Shown: in pieces, positions 34,926 through 46,189 of the stretch
Layout: each line of letters opens with the position of its first letter
Numbering within the stretch: the stretch's first letter is position 1
Source of the DNA: Eretmocerus hayati
Lineage: Eukaryota > Arthropoda > Insecta > Hymenoptera > Aphelinidae
Length of the DNA: 64,000 nt
NCBI GenBank assembly: GCA_029851415.1
Contig: CM056741.1
Coordinates: forward strand, 69,554,282-69,618,281
Direction: 5' to 3'
Notes under the pieces: model-generated
The model's input: only the letters and a program-made list of their open reading frames with translations
Databases searched by the model: none
What the model was told of the DNA's origin: nothing
Made by a program: the position numbers and the translations under genes

Positions 34926-37900
34926 GTGAGTGATAGCATTCAGAATACAATCAGAATACGTGCTTTCCAGACACCTCGTCGACACCTCTTTATCTAACAA
35001 ATTCTTTTCTAAATCAAACATGGTGTGCGGCTGTCAAATAAATTCAATTTCCTGAAATTCATTCGTAGGCCGTCACGTGTAGTTTCCATGTACGACCTAT
35101 TTTGGATCGAAACGATATAAGTCCGTTTTAAATTTCCAAAAGAATTGCTCCGGCATTCTGGAAACTGTTTTAATTGCCCAACACCACTTTTGAGGAAAGT
35201 TCCCATCATGGCGTTATCTAAGACAAGAGTCCATTCGTCCAGAGCATGAATAACTTCCCCAGAGAGCGACCACTGATATTAGAATACAATTTCCAGATGA
35301 AAGTCTGATGTGAACTGTTGACATCCTGGTCCGGGACCGCCCATACTAAACAAAGATAGATGGAGCTTTCCAATAGAATCAAGTTGCCGGTGAAATTGAC
35401 TTGTGCATTGGAATTCTATTTTTGAGTACTTCCTATCCAGGAAAACTTTCCCATCAAACTGTCAAAATAGACTTTCTGATATACGTATGTATTCGCTACC
35501 ACGTTCACGATCGTAAGAATAGAAAGTACGAGAGAGTTTCCAATATCCTGCGAGCGTTGCGAGAAATGCATATCACTTATCATATTCGACAGCGGAGACA
35601 ATAATGTAAATTTTCCCTTTGGAATCGATCCGATCAATTAGAGTGTCGACCAGGAAGATTTATACCACTAACAATTGTTGCCCTACCATGAATGGAACGA
35701 CACTCTGATATTCGCATCAATGCGTATTTTGAACAATAGAGCCTTCGATACGATACCTTTCAGACAGATCGGAAATTGTTCATCACTTCTAGATTGTATG
35801 AAACATACGAATTTTTCCACTTTGAATATGTTCTAGAATATGTGTATCATTGTTCCTCCACGGATTGGAATTGTTTTGCGAATGAATCAAACTGATCAGC
35901 AAGGGAGCAATCTACGTATCGATCGTAGTACGTACAAGTGATCAACTAGTCGATTACACGTTAGTGTTGATCATAAAATGATTATTAAGGGGGTAATCAT
36001 AAGCTGTCCTCATACCGTTAATAAAGGCAATTTTCCATCCGACACCGCGCGTCCTGAGTTTTCCTCTGTGCACAAGATAATTCATCACACAATTATTGGA
36101 TGGCGTAGTTCCCTGTCTCGATTTTTTTTGCAACTCGTTTTATTCGTTGCTTTCCTCCTGGTCGTCGCTCGAGAGCAGGTCGTAGCATATTCAAAGAAGT
36201 TCACGGCATTTAGATCCTCCTACCGACTGCAGCAAATATAGATATACAAATGATCCGCTCCATGAATACTTTATGAATTCACCTGATGAAAATTCCATAT
36301 TCTTGCATCTTTATCGAGGAAAAAGCTCGCCAGGATTCGGAAAATTAAGCCCCGTGACTTGTGATCCAGTTTCAGCTCTTCAAATGGGTTAGATACCCGA
36401 TACTACTTATTTAGAGCCTGTTTCACAGTAAATAGTCCCGAGCGATAAAGCGTATCGAAATCAAAGAAGACAGATCCAAACGATGTTGTTTCGTGTGTCT
36501 GAATCTTGATGACTTGATATCAGTTTAATCCTGAAGAATAAGAACGCAAATTATATTCATGTATCAAAATTTGATGCCACGAAGGGCTTGCCCAAAGCAA
36601 TTACACTTCTCGAACGAAACTTTTACTTGAATTTCAATCATATTAAAGTAATTGACTGCTCGCACGCTTATCAAAAGTTGTATGGAGAAGAACCAAATTT
36701 TAATCAAAGATGATTACGGTATGTGCATTATTAATATCTACTTCGGGGAGTAATTGGTTGCGTTTTTAACTAGACTTCCAATCAGTTGATTGAGCTTCTA
36801 GTAGAGTGATCAAATTTTGAGTCACGCTCCGGGAATTCCGCTTAAGACTTTTCGTGTAAGATGGGATGCGAAAGTTGATCTTAAACTCTTCAACTAATTA
36901 CTTACAACTCTATATTCACGCTCATATGGTATATGAGACCCTGATATGTAACGGGGATACTAAAAATAAACTTATCTCTGGAGTTTGAGTTTTATCCGCG
37001 TTCCTACATCCGAACTGCACACCAAGTGAATTTACTAGGTCTGCATTCGACTGAGTCTGCTAAGCCTAACTAGCGAACACAATTCGCCCACTCTATTATC
37101 ATCGTTATGGATCCGAGACCCATGCGATTGATGAAAGGTAGGTTTCGAGAGACATTATCAAATTTAGAAAGAAAACAAGTTTCATTATGGTTTTTGGAAA
37201 CGAATAGAAATAAACAACAGCAGCAGCGCTGAGAGTAATCCAAGTTGAGCAACGTTTCGGCGAGGATTGTAACCAGATAGGTGCCGCTCATATTGCGTTT
37301 GCCTAGTTCTTGATCCCAAACAAGCCTAATTCGCAAACGAAGACAGTCGGTCACCCATCCGGATACGATCCTGAAACGTTGATTTACCTGGAGTTTTGGC
37401 CAGAGAGGCTTTCAGCAACGCCACCGATGTTTATTGCTTTCTCTGAAGACAAAAAGTTGTTACTTATACCACCTTGCTCCTCTCGCCAAAATCTATCAAT
37501 CGTACGTAACACTTTTCTCAACTTCCCCCCGCCCCCTCCCCATAGTTTCCTATGCAAGCCCCCGCGCGCGTTTTCCCAACACGCTTCTTTCTTTCCTACC
37601 GCACGGTATGGGCTGAACTAACTATGCGACTGAAAGTAACCCCCCAGATTCCAATGGGATATTCAGATACATGTCAAAATATGTTACCAAAAAAAATGTT
37701 GTCGTAATTTATGAGGCCGATTTCGAGATAATCGATTATTGAACCTCGAAAATCAGTTTTTATCAACAAAAAGAAACGTATAGACTTGTGTAGTTTTGGA
37801 TCATACGATGGGATTCTGTTTCAGCATTCTTGATCATCTGTTCTACCATCAGAGTAGTGACGAAAATACGAAAGACGGTAATGCGCTATAACATATTCAG

Positions 37901-37971
37901 ACGATAATCCGAAATAAGACAGATGTTCAAGCGGAGGAGTTTCTTCATTAATGAAACTGATGATCTTCTCT

Positions 37972-38093
37972 CTCCGTCGGAATCAGTGAAAATCACTCCC
38001 CAATCCACTAAGTCGCAGTGATTCTCACTGAAAATCAGTGCATATGCACTGCAAATCAGTGAGTGGGAGCGATTTTCACCGAATCCGGCGGAG
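37972..38093. mobile_element. 122-bp hairpin MITE
   Basis: CTCCGTCGGAATCAGTGAAA then ATCACTCCCC pairs with GGGAGCGATTTTCACC then GAATCCGGCGGAG. CAGTG/CACTG words repeat through the loop. It lies 30 bp from the family-A element that follows. Confidence 0.6.
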
Positions 38094-38123
38094 CGAGTTC
38101 AGAGCTGGATATCTCAGAACCTA

Positions 38124-38371
38124 TTACACTGATATTCATAGGCGTTATTACCCCAGAGTTAAGAATTGGCCCGCGGGTTAGGCGGTGTAATCAGCGTGGA
38201 CAGAAAATAAGTTCAACTCTATGGTGTTCCGATGCATTGGGACAATGTGAGGTGAATGAACAGTCTATGGTTTATTCTTCTGCAATGCCGATTACAGTGC
38301 CTAATCCGACGATCAATTCTTAGCTCCGGGGTTATAACGACCTCGATAACGACTATGAATACCAGTGTTAG
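38124..38371. mobile_element. MITE, family A copy 2
   Basis: The left end TTACACTGATATTCATAG and the right end CTATGAATACCAGTGTTAG are inverse copies and match the termini of the 20211-20537 element. Inside, GGCGGTGTAATCAGCG pairs with GATTACAGTGCCTAATCC, the same internal pairing as in copy 1. At 248 bp it is shorter than copy 1. Confidence 0.7.
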
Positions 38372-39140
38372 TCGTAAAGAACTCTACGTGGTCACATTTT
38401 GTAGCTCATATCGAGTACTTTCAAATCCATCTCCTGTATTTCCCGTCCGGCGTTTTATACCAGAGACACACGAATCAGAAAATTACTTTTTTCGCGATTT
38501 TCCAGCCAAGGTACGAACGCCTGCAAATTTCGGAGAGATTGTTGAATCGCTGTAAGACCAATGACATCTCCAAGCCCATAAAAAGGCCTCCAAGATCCGT
38601 TTTTGAACGTCTCTCAATGTGGTTCTGGTTTTGAGATACAACTGATTCAGTGAGGGTGTTTTTTTCTCAAAAAATCACACCATCATCCGAAAATGATGAC
38701 AAATAGCTTAGTTCAAGGTCGGTAGTCTTCGTTTTCGATGGCTATCTCGATGTTGAGTCAAACTCTTGCAGAAATGAGGGTTAGATGCCCCAAAGTGGGC
38801 TGTTTCTCATGATTTTTGGATTATCAAGAGATTTTTCGAGGGAAAAATACCCTCACTAAATCAGTTAGATCTCAAAAGCAGAACCACTCCGAGAGATGTT
38901 CAAAAACGGATTTTGGAGACCTTTTCATGGGCTTGAAAAAGTCGTTGGTTTCATAGCGATCCAGCCATCTCTCAAAAGTTTGCAGGCGTTCGTACCTTGG
39001 CTGGAAAATTGCGAAAAGAGTCATTTTTCTGACTCGTGTGTCTCTGGTATAATACACGGGACGAGAAATATAGGAAATAGATCTGAAAATGCTCGATATG
39101 AGCTACCAAACGCGACCACGCAGAGTTCTCTACGACCAAT
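38368..39140. mobile_element. 770-bp foldback element abutting the family-A MITE
   Basis: The left arm (about 38368-38665) and right arm (about 38840-39140) are inverted copies of about 300 bp. Shared blocks include TAGCTCATATCGAG, CAGAGACACACGA, TTTCCAGCCAAGGTACGAAC and TCCGTTTTTGAAC. The left arm starts exactly where the family-A MITE ends, so the two either share an end or one was inserted at the edge of the other. Confidence 0.7.
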
Positions 39141-39372
39141 GGGTTCTGAGAACTCCAGCTCTGAAGATCATCAGTTTGATTTCGAGGTATATTGAGATTT
39201 TTGACCGGTAGTGTATATTGCGATTGCAATGACAATTTGCATTCCATACTTTCACGGAAAGAGATAGATTATGTCCTGGAAGAAGATGGAAGAAGAATAC
39301 TCTGCCACATCAATAGTAGTTTTTTAGAATTCTCGATGAGTAACTGATTGTCAATTGTCATCCCGTATACAC

Positions 39373-39770
39373 CGCGTTTAAGGCAATGCAGTCACCATGC
39401 TAGGTGCACGCTGAAAGTTATCCACACTTTTGTCCGACACACTTGCGACTTGGACTAAATGAGGAGAAGACGAATACTTATTATAATCCAACTTGAATTC
39501 GTCTTCTCGTCGTTTGGCTCAAATCGCATGAGAACTGGAGAAAAGTGCGAATAACTTGAGCTCACGCACCTCCTAACCTATAATATAGGCACTTTGTAAT
39601 TCGCACTTTTGTCCGATTCTCTTGTGATTTGGGCGAAACGACGAGAAGACGAACTCGAGTCAGATGATAATGAAGAACCGCCTTCTCGTCGTTTTGCCCG
39701 AATCGGAAGTGAATTGGATAAAAGTGCGAATAACTTTCAGCGTGCACGGTGACCGCATCGCCTTAACACG
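39373..39770. mobile_element. Nested-hairpin element: two tandem hairpins within one outer inverted repeat
   Basis: The outer ends pair (CGCGTTTAAGGCAATGCAGT against the inverse of GCATCGCCTTAACACG), followed by GTGCACGCTGAAAGTTAT on both sides. Inside are two separate hairpins, about 39419-39556 and 39599-39733. Each has ends resembling CGCACTTTTGTCC and stems containing GAGAAGACGAA and TTCGTCTTCTCGTCGTTT. The two hairpins are diverged copies of one unit. Confidence 0.7.
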
Positions 39771-40246
39771 TAATCAAATCTGACGGAGATAAAACGCTGC
39801 ACTCGTGATTCGTTTGAATGACTTCCTGGCTTCAGAATATCAAGCACCAATATCGAAATGTTGAAAAATCAGAAAGCAAGTGATGCTCGAATCTTGCTTT
39901 TTATCAACCCTCACAAAAAAGTAGATTGTGTTTTTCTAAACTTTTGTAATATCATGTCGACAGAAAGGGTCATAAATATTGCGAATCGTCTCATTGGGTA
40001 GGACCATTAAATCAACTGATGGACATGGAAAATTATGAAAAGTATGTCAATGCTGGTATAACTGCTGTTGGAGGAAAATTTGGAACTTGGAAACTTGTCG
40101 TGTCTTATCAAAAGTTAAGGATATTCTCTACATTCGCAGCGCAATTGACTGAATGAATGGAATTACAAATTTCCGATTTCGTCAATACTTTATTTCACAT
40201 CGCACTCTGAAATACTCATCACAAAATGAATGAAATGCTGTTTCAG

Positions 40247-40837
40247 GTGACAATCCCGATGCCATTGCAGAAACCGACTTTGAAAGCGACTCTTTCGGTA
40301 AACGGCGAAGGCCAATCTGGACAAGCGCTGTCAGCTCGTTGCCGAGCGCCGAGCATAGGAATCGACGTGGATATGATTTCCGAGCTCGATCCATCCTCGT
40401 CGGACAGTGGAGTGGTGTCGCGCTGTGCAGTGGTGAAACCGCTGAAGTTGCGCTTCTGCAAGCCCATTTTCGGGCGCAAAGTCATCGAGAAAGTGAGGCA
40501 CCAGCATCCCGGGGACGATTGCCATTCCAGGGAAATTGTCAGAGATGTTAAGCAGAAGCCACGCGATCCCGAGAGGGAGAAACGCCGAATAGCCCGGAAA
40601 AAAGAGAAGAGGGCGGTGCTCATACTGGGACTCATCATGGGCAGTTTCATTGCCTGTTGGCTTCCTTTCTTCTTCCTCTACATTGCCAAGCCGCTCTTCC
40701 CTAATCTAGCCATTCCCGAGGAAGCATTTATGGTTGCATTTTGGCTGGGTTATATGAACTCTGCTCTCAATCCTGTTATATACACGGTCTTCAATAAGGA
40801 TTTTAGAAGAGCCTTCCGTAGGATTCTCTATAAATGA
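40247..40837 (+). CDS. Octalpha2R: Alpha2-adrenergic-like octopamine receptor, coding exon 3 (end of ICL3, TM6, TM7, C-tail)
   Basis: The exon encodes residues 477-672, then TGA. The acceptor is GCTGTTTCAG|GTG. The rest of intracellular loop 3 ends in a strongly basic segment (EKRRIARKKEKR) that normally couples to the G protein. TM6 spans about 599-625 with C613-W614-L615-P616 and aromatic F617/F618. TM7 spans about 635-657 with W642, Y645 (7.43, partner of the TM3 aspartate) and N651-P652-V-I-Y655. The C-terminal tail is very short (FNKDFRRAFRRILYK), typical of alpha2-type receptors, and has no palmitoylation cysteine. All class A hallmark residues except the Tyr of DRY are present, so the receptor looks functional. 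In insects the family binds octopamine and lowers cAMP; that role is inferred from family. Confidence 0.94.
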   Translation: MTIPMPLQKPTLKATLSVNGEGQSGQALSARCRAPSIGIDVDMISELDPSSSDSGVVSRCAVVKPLKLRFCKPIFGRKVIEKVRHQHPGDDCHSREIVRDVKQKPRDPEREKRRIARKKEKRAVLILGLIMGSFIACWLPFFFLYIAKPLFPNLAIPEEAFMVAFWLGYMNSALNPVIYTVFNKDFRRAFRRILYK

Positions 40838-41414
40838 ACGAGAGAATCCTTGACAAAGTTTTTCGGAATCGGAAATATGGATTTAAGGATGATCCACGGC
40901 ATTATCCACAGGTAAGACTATAGTCGGTGAATTTTTTATCAAGACCTAGTTTCATGGTGCTCAGGCTCGCGTGTGATCGTTACAGCCGATGTGTCTCGAG
41001 ATAAAATTGATTATTAAAGAGATAGAATACCAAAGAAGCTTGTATGAATGGATATAAATATATGGAGGACTCTGGAACAAGCTGGACGAAACCGTCACAA
41101 GGGATTCAGGAAAAAACCCTAGAAATTTTTTTCCTGTTTGTATTTTGATGCAAAAGTATAAAAGACAATTTTTCGGATTTTTCAAAACCCTCCGTGGGCC
41201 CTAGGACATACAAATTGCCCCTGTTGAGACCTCTTCAAGCCTATTCTCAAAAAATCATAACCTGGGCGAAATTTTTCGTCAAGTCTAGTACTCTTAGAGA
41301 AAAATTATCTAAAAATGAGATAAGCAACTGCTAGGAATTGTTTGTTCGGAGCAGATTTTAGCGACTTTTAAGCTCCCTTCGAAGTGATCTAGCTTCTTAA
41401 AATTTTTCAATAAA
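40838..41414 (+). other. Probable 3' untranslated region
   Basis: The receptor stop is followed by AT-rich sequence. A strong donor consensus CCACAG|GTAAGA lies at 40913|40914, 76 nt after the stop, so the 3' UTR may be spliced. If it is not, the first polyadenylation-like hexamer AATAAA is at 41409-41414. No further reading frame of interest was seen. Confidence 0.5.
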
Positions 41415-41830
41415 ATGCATATCTTCCGAGTTTTTTGCAAGAAATCATAATTTTGTACTAAAAATTGTTGATAACAAAGAACTCCGGGTTTTATGGACTG
41501 TCGACCTCGTGCATTCGATTCAGCGCCTCAAAATACATAGGAATACGTTTTCCAACCTTCTGGAACACCTGTCGCCTATTCAACCCCCCCCCCCCAGCGC
41601 CCGGACCATTTCCTGGCCTGGACGACATTTCGTTATCCTCTGCCCCGGGATCGGAGCAGAGACCATAGTCTTTCAATGCCAGGGCGCCGGGAAATTCGCT
41701 CATTTTCCTAGTATGAGCTAGATCACTTTGAAGGTGGCCCAAAAATCGCCAAAATCTGCTCTTACCAAACAGGTCTTAGAAGTCGCTATAAGCTTAAAGG
41801 GATGTCGGAGTCCTATCAATATTGTACAGT

Positions 41831-42325
41831 TACCGACATGGTCGAGTTTTCGGATTTCTCGATGAATTTTTAAGATATCAAAAATCTAACAAGTAACGCC
41901 GATTTTATGAGCCATACAGAATCGGCGTTACTTACAAGGAGAGGTCATGGTCTGTGGGTCGTGAATTCGGCTGAAACTCTGGGAATCGTCTCCTTTTGGC
42001 ACCAAAAGATGATATCCAAAACCGCTAACTTGAATGCTAAAACGTTTCAGAGCTATGGTCAATCACATTAGCATTGTTAGTATACCTATATATATCAAAT
42101 TTCAACATGGGCCTATATGGGCAACGCTAATGTCATAGGCTGTAGCTCCAAAACGTTCCAGCATTCAAGTAAGCGGTTTGCGATATCATCTTTTGGTGCC
42201 GAAATGAGACGATTCCCACAGTTTCAACCGAATCCACGACCCACAGACCATGACCTCTCCTTGTTAGTAGAATCCCGATATCTCGAGAATTCGTCGGGAA
42301 ATCCGAAAACTCGACAATGTCGGTA
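41831..42325. mobile_element. Foldback element, family B copy 2
   Basis: TACCGACATGGTCGAGTTTT at the left pairs with AAAACTCGACAATGTCGGTA at the right. The arms (about 245 bp) share GAGAGGTCATGGTCTGTGGG and TTTGGCACCAAAAGATGATA with their inverses. The centre (42085-42144) is nearly identical to the family-B centre at 31621-31680 although the arms are different in sequence. Confidence 0.75.
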
Positions 42326-42606
42326 TCCGGTATCCTCTTAACTGTCGTCGTTGGACAATTTTTTCCTTGCAAGAACTATTCTTAACGAAAAGAGTGCGCT
42401 CAAGTACATCGAGAAATTGCGTCCCATCGGGGCTATGCTTTTTCGAAAATAGGCTTAAAACGGGCCTGGAACTGGTCTTTCCTAAGGGCCCAGGGCCCAC
42501 GCAGGGTTTTGGAAAAGTCCTTAGATAGATGTATGTAACTTCCCAATGTTTGGGTACTTACGTGATTGCGAGACATAGCATTCGTGCCTCGTTTAGGATG
42601 AGGTTC

Positions 42607-42675
42607 CTCGCTTCTGAACGATTGTTTCAACCTTCACCTGTGGCTCAGGCTGAAAACCAATCGCTCAGAAGCAAG
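42607..42675. ncRNA. 69-nt hairpin, candidate small-RNA precursor
   Basis: TCGCTTCTGAACGATTG pairs with CAATCGCTCAGAAGC, and the stem continues through TTTCAACCT/AGGCTGAAAA to a loop of about 13 nt, giving about 28 paired bases with few bulges. Size and shape match an animal microRNA precursor, but a small MITE would look the same. It lies just outside a larger foldback element. Confidence 0.3.
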
Positions 42676-43672
42676 TTACAACCCCCTAAACTCGGTGCAA
42701 AATGTACTATTTTCACACTCTTTCCACATCTCGTTTCAAGGTGCGATGGGTGTCAAAAAAGTGCCTGGAATATCTGGAAATGGGGTATTTTTGGGAACTC
42801 TTACGCAATAACCTGAATCGTATCGGTTTCATGTTTTGAAATGGCTAGTAAAATGATTTTTTTCTACATAATTGACATGGGATGAAAAGTGTGAGTTGGG
42901 CTATAAAACACCGTATTTACTCTATAATTCGAAGAGTATCCATCTCATCGGGAAATGTGTAGAATATTCTTTCGTAGGGTTTTTCACGATCTACAAAGTA
43001 GGTCTCATGGCAATTCTTCGAATGATGCATCCATTTCGAGTTACGAGGGGTTCTTGTTTGAATCTTATAGATTTTGCAATATTTTCACCATACAGCATTC
43101 TACATTTTCAGCACATTTAGGTAATCAGGAACATTCTGCAAAGCTTTTTCCTCACATTCTCATCGAATATATCCTAAGAAGTGGTCTAGACAATCTCCCG
43201 GCTTTGCGAAAAAATGTTAGATATATGAAATATAGAGTATGATGTATCGTAAGAATATTGCAAAATCGAGAACATTTCAACTATGATGCATTATAGCTCG
43301 AAATGAACGCATCATTGGCAGAATTGTCGTGAGGCCTCCTTTGTAGTCTTGAAAAGTCCAACGAAAAGTTATTCCACACGTTTCCCGGTAAAATGAGTAC
43401 TTTTCAAGTTATAGAAGAAAAAATTGGTTGTTATATGGCCCGACTGATACTTTCTATCCCATGATAATTATGAAGAGAAGGTTCAATCTATTCCACATTC
43501 AAAAATATGAAACTATTCCATTTGGTTGGAAACGGATTCCTAATGTGTAAGAGCGCCCGAAAAGCACCCGATAGTCGGATTTTGCAGGCACTTTCTTGAC
43601 ATCTATCGCACCTTGAAGCGAAGTGTGTTCTAACATAGTACCAAGAGGTACAACTTTTTTCAGATCCCCCCC
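42676..43672. mobile_element. 1-kb diverged foldback element
   Basis: TTTCAAGGTGCGATGGGTGT then AAAAAAGTGCCTG near 42740-42770 is inverted near 43588-43620 (GGCACTTTCTTGACATCTAT then CGCACCTTGAA). GGGAAATGTGTAGAATA near 42950 pairs with TATTCCACACGTTTCCC near 43370, and ATGATGCATCCATTTCGAG near 43022 pairs with its inverse near 43290. The arms span nearly the whole interval at moderate identity. Confidence 0.6.
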
Positions 43673-45960
43673 CCCCCCCCATCCCCCTGGTGACGGGTTT
43701 GTCCACCTTGCTCCAGAATTCCCCATATCTATGGATCCAACTCTTACTGATTTGTTTATTTTCACAGTTTTTTTTATGGGATCTCGCTGAATTTCTTGAA
43801 CGGTTATTTTCGCATTGGAAGATATGGAAGTAGATCTAATCTTTCAGACCTTCACGATTTCCCAGACTAGACTCCAAGAAAAGACTTGTACACTGGGGTC
43901 GCCCGATAGATAATTTTTTTCTGAATTCAATACGCTTGTGGTCGGAAAGGGATGGATATATATCAAATACCGAGTTGCGGAAAATCATTTTCCGTATGAG
44001 GTACATAATGAATTTTATCATGTGACGATGAAAACAGCGTTTGTCCGTCCGCGTAGGCGGATGGTAACACGATGTTTCCGTCGGTAAGGCGATAAATTTT
44101 TTTGCTGTGCGCTGAGAAAACAGATCTTCTGTTACAGCAAGAGCCATCAAGGCTTTTTTTACAAATTGACAGAGATTCGAATGGGAAAATACCTTATTCA
44201 TTGATTACTCCTTCGACGCCTGGCACGTGTTTTTGACGGACCTTGATATTTTCCAACATACCGCAGCTTGTTCTTGACACGTTCCATGCGACGGGTCCCA
44301 TCTGAAATGCCAAAATACAGGGGTCCAGTTCATGACTGAAATAAAATTACGAAAAACCAACGTCGCAGTGAACCTAAGTTTATTTTAAATCCTTCAAAAT
44401 AAGCCCAAGTACGTTTGAATTTGATCAAGCAAAGCCGGGCTATCTCAATTTTTCCAGGAATTGATTTTCATCGAAAAAAGCAAAGATTTCCACTTCAGCC
44501 TTGTAACGTTCGATGAGCCATTCGAAGCTCCGCAAAATCGAAGAGGCAGCATACAGACTATCGTTCTTCGAACTATGCTTTTCTAGCTGTACTCGCACTC
44601 ACGAACCTCAGTTGAGACCAGAGGTTAGTGGAGTCCCTTGGAGGCCCTCGCACTGGCGTCACCACATCAGGAAAATAGGAGATCGTGCCTCAGCGTGTTA
44701 CGTCAAATTGATCCTGCATCAAATGTTGGTATCACCAATCCTCCGAGAGTCTAAAATGTGAAAAGGTTCTTCCTATTTCCGAAAGCACGTTCTTAATCAT
44801 CTACTGAGCTCCTATACTATCCAGCTGGGAAGAAAGGTTCGGGCCCAACTTTCATACACGATGGAACACTGATAAAAACTGGCTCTTTCCATTACACCTG
44901 GACAACAAACTTTTGGGTCAGAAATGGTGTATTGACTGCACGAGAATTTTCTTCAGAATATTCTGTCGTACAAACCGAATCCGACCCCAGTTTCGCGCTT
45001 ACGCATCAGAATCTTTCGCAAACCTCGATCTGATTATCTTGAATCATCGATTTCAACTATTATTGCTAATTTTGTGAACACGAAAATTTGGTGGTTGTTG
45101 CTTGTAGTGGTCAAGAAACGTATCGGAACTATAATTTCCTACAAATTTTGACTTGCTGAACATCATGGCAGTATTTCAAAAGGACTAGGATGCGTTCGAA
45201 ACGAGTGAGGAGTTGATTTTTCGAATTGCTCACCGGCAGAATTTGAATGATTTTGTAACAAACCTCGGAATGCTCACGATTTCGAATAGGAACATCCTTT
45301 CCAAGCTCACGGGGGCACATCATCTTGTTTTTCAATGTATATTGATTAAGGCAAAGTTATTTGAAGTAGCTCAATGGGGATGGATACATAGGTTCTATTC
45401 TGATAATAGCTTCCCCATCACTTTCTAAGGTAAGCTCAAGCCTGACTGTAATGAGCCATATTTCATGTTTCGTTGTCTAACGTGTTTGAAGAATTATGCG
45501 GATGACTTTCTCAATCACTCGGAAAGTGTAAATCTAGCGCTGAAAGTATGTATAAAAACTAAGAAAATGAGCTGCCGTGAGCTTAAAAACAATGTTTCTG
45601 GTGGATTTCGCTAGCATTTTGAGGTTTGGTTGGTGGTCATCAAAAGTACCTCCGTTTATTTTATAGGATTCGAAACAAACTCAAAAATAAGCTAAGATAC
45701 GCTGGAAGATGTCGGAGATACGTTAAGAATGCGTGCAAAGCAATGAAGGAAGAATCAGCAAATCAGATACTTTCTCATTTGAACCTGTATTGATATGCAA
45801 AAAACCTTGAAAGTTTCTGCTGCAACGGGAGATCTCAATTCTCAGCGCCAAGCAGAAATATTTTTTTATACCGCACTCGTGCTTCAAACACCACCGTTTC
45901 TGAGGCAGGAGACGAGGGTGGGGGCGCATGGAAACACGCGCGTTACGCAGCGTCTAAAAC
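43673..45960. other. No gene recognised
   Basis: A poly-C run of about 16 at 43665-43680 opens the stretch. Several open frames of 70-120 codons exist on both strands (for example 43836-44201 on the - strand and 44513-44761 on +). None shows a domain, start context or conserved motif I can identify. Confidence 0.35.
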
Positions 45961-45969
45961 TATGAGGTG

Positions 45970-46180
45970 TCGTGGAAACGAAGAGTTTCCACCTCGCTAG
46001 AAATGTACCAGATATCCCTAGATACTTACAGGCGACATAGCGAGTGATGGCCGTATAACCTCAAATAAACACGAACGTAGAAGCGAGAGGCTTCATCCGC
46101 CTCGCTAAGAATGCAGATATTTTATTTACTTGCATGCGACCTCGCGAACGAATGACACTTAACCTCAGATAAAACTTATG
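45970..46180. repeat. Tandem duplication, unit about 106 bp
   Basis: CCTCGCTAGAAATG at 45992 and CCTCGCTAAGAATG at 46100, and TAACCTCAAATAAA at 46056 and TAACCTCAGATAAAA at 46160, recur in the same order at 104-108 bp. Both units also contain GCGACATAGCGAG / GCGACCTCGCGAA. They are diverged direct copies and relatively CG-rich for the area. Confidence 0.55.
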
Positions 46181-46189
46181 ATGAGTAAT

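Larger units (their letters stand above)
34926..40246 (+). other. Intron 2 of the receptor gene (5.3 kb)
   Basis: The donor is AAG|GTGAGT at 34926 and the acceptor GCTGTTTCAG ends at 40246; the phase is 0. It interrupts intracellular loop 3. The first 3 kb (to about 37970) shows nothing I can name apart from a pyrimidine/GC-rich patch at 37525-37580. The last 2.2 kb is packed with four inverted-repeat elements (37972-39770). Confidence 0.9.

Noticed and set aside
38365..39057. Two similar peptides on opposite strands (FAIFQPRYERLQ in both) as a duplicated gene
   Set aside because: Explained by the inverted-repeat arms of one foldback element; neither frame is bounded like an exon.
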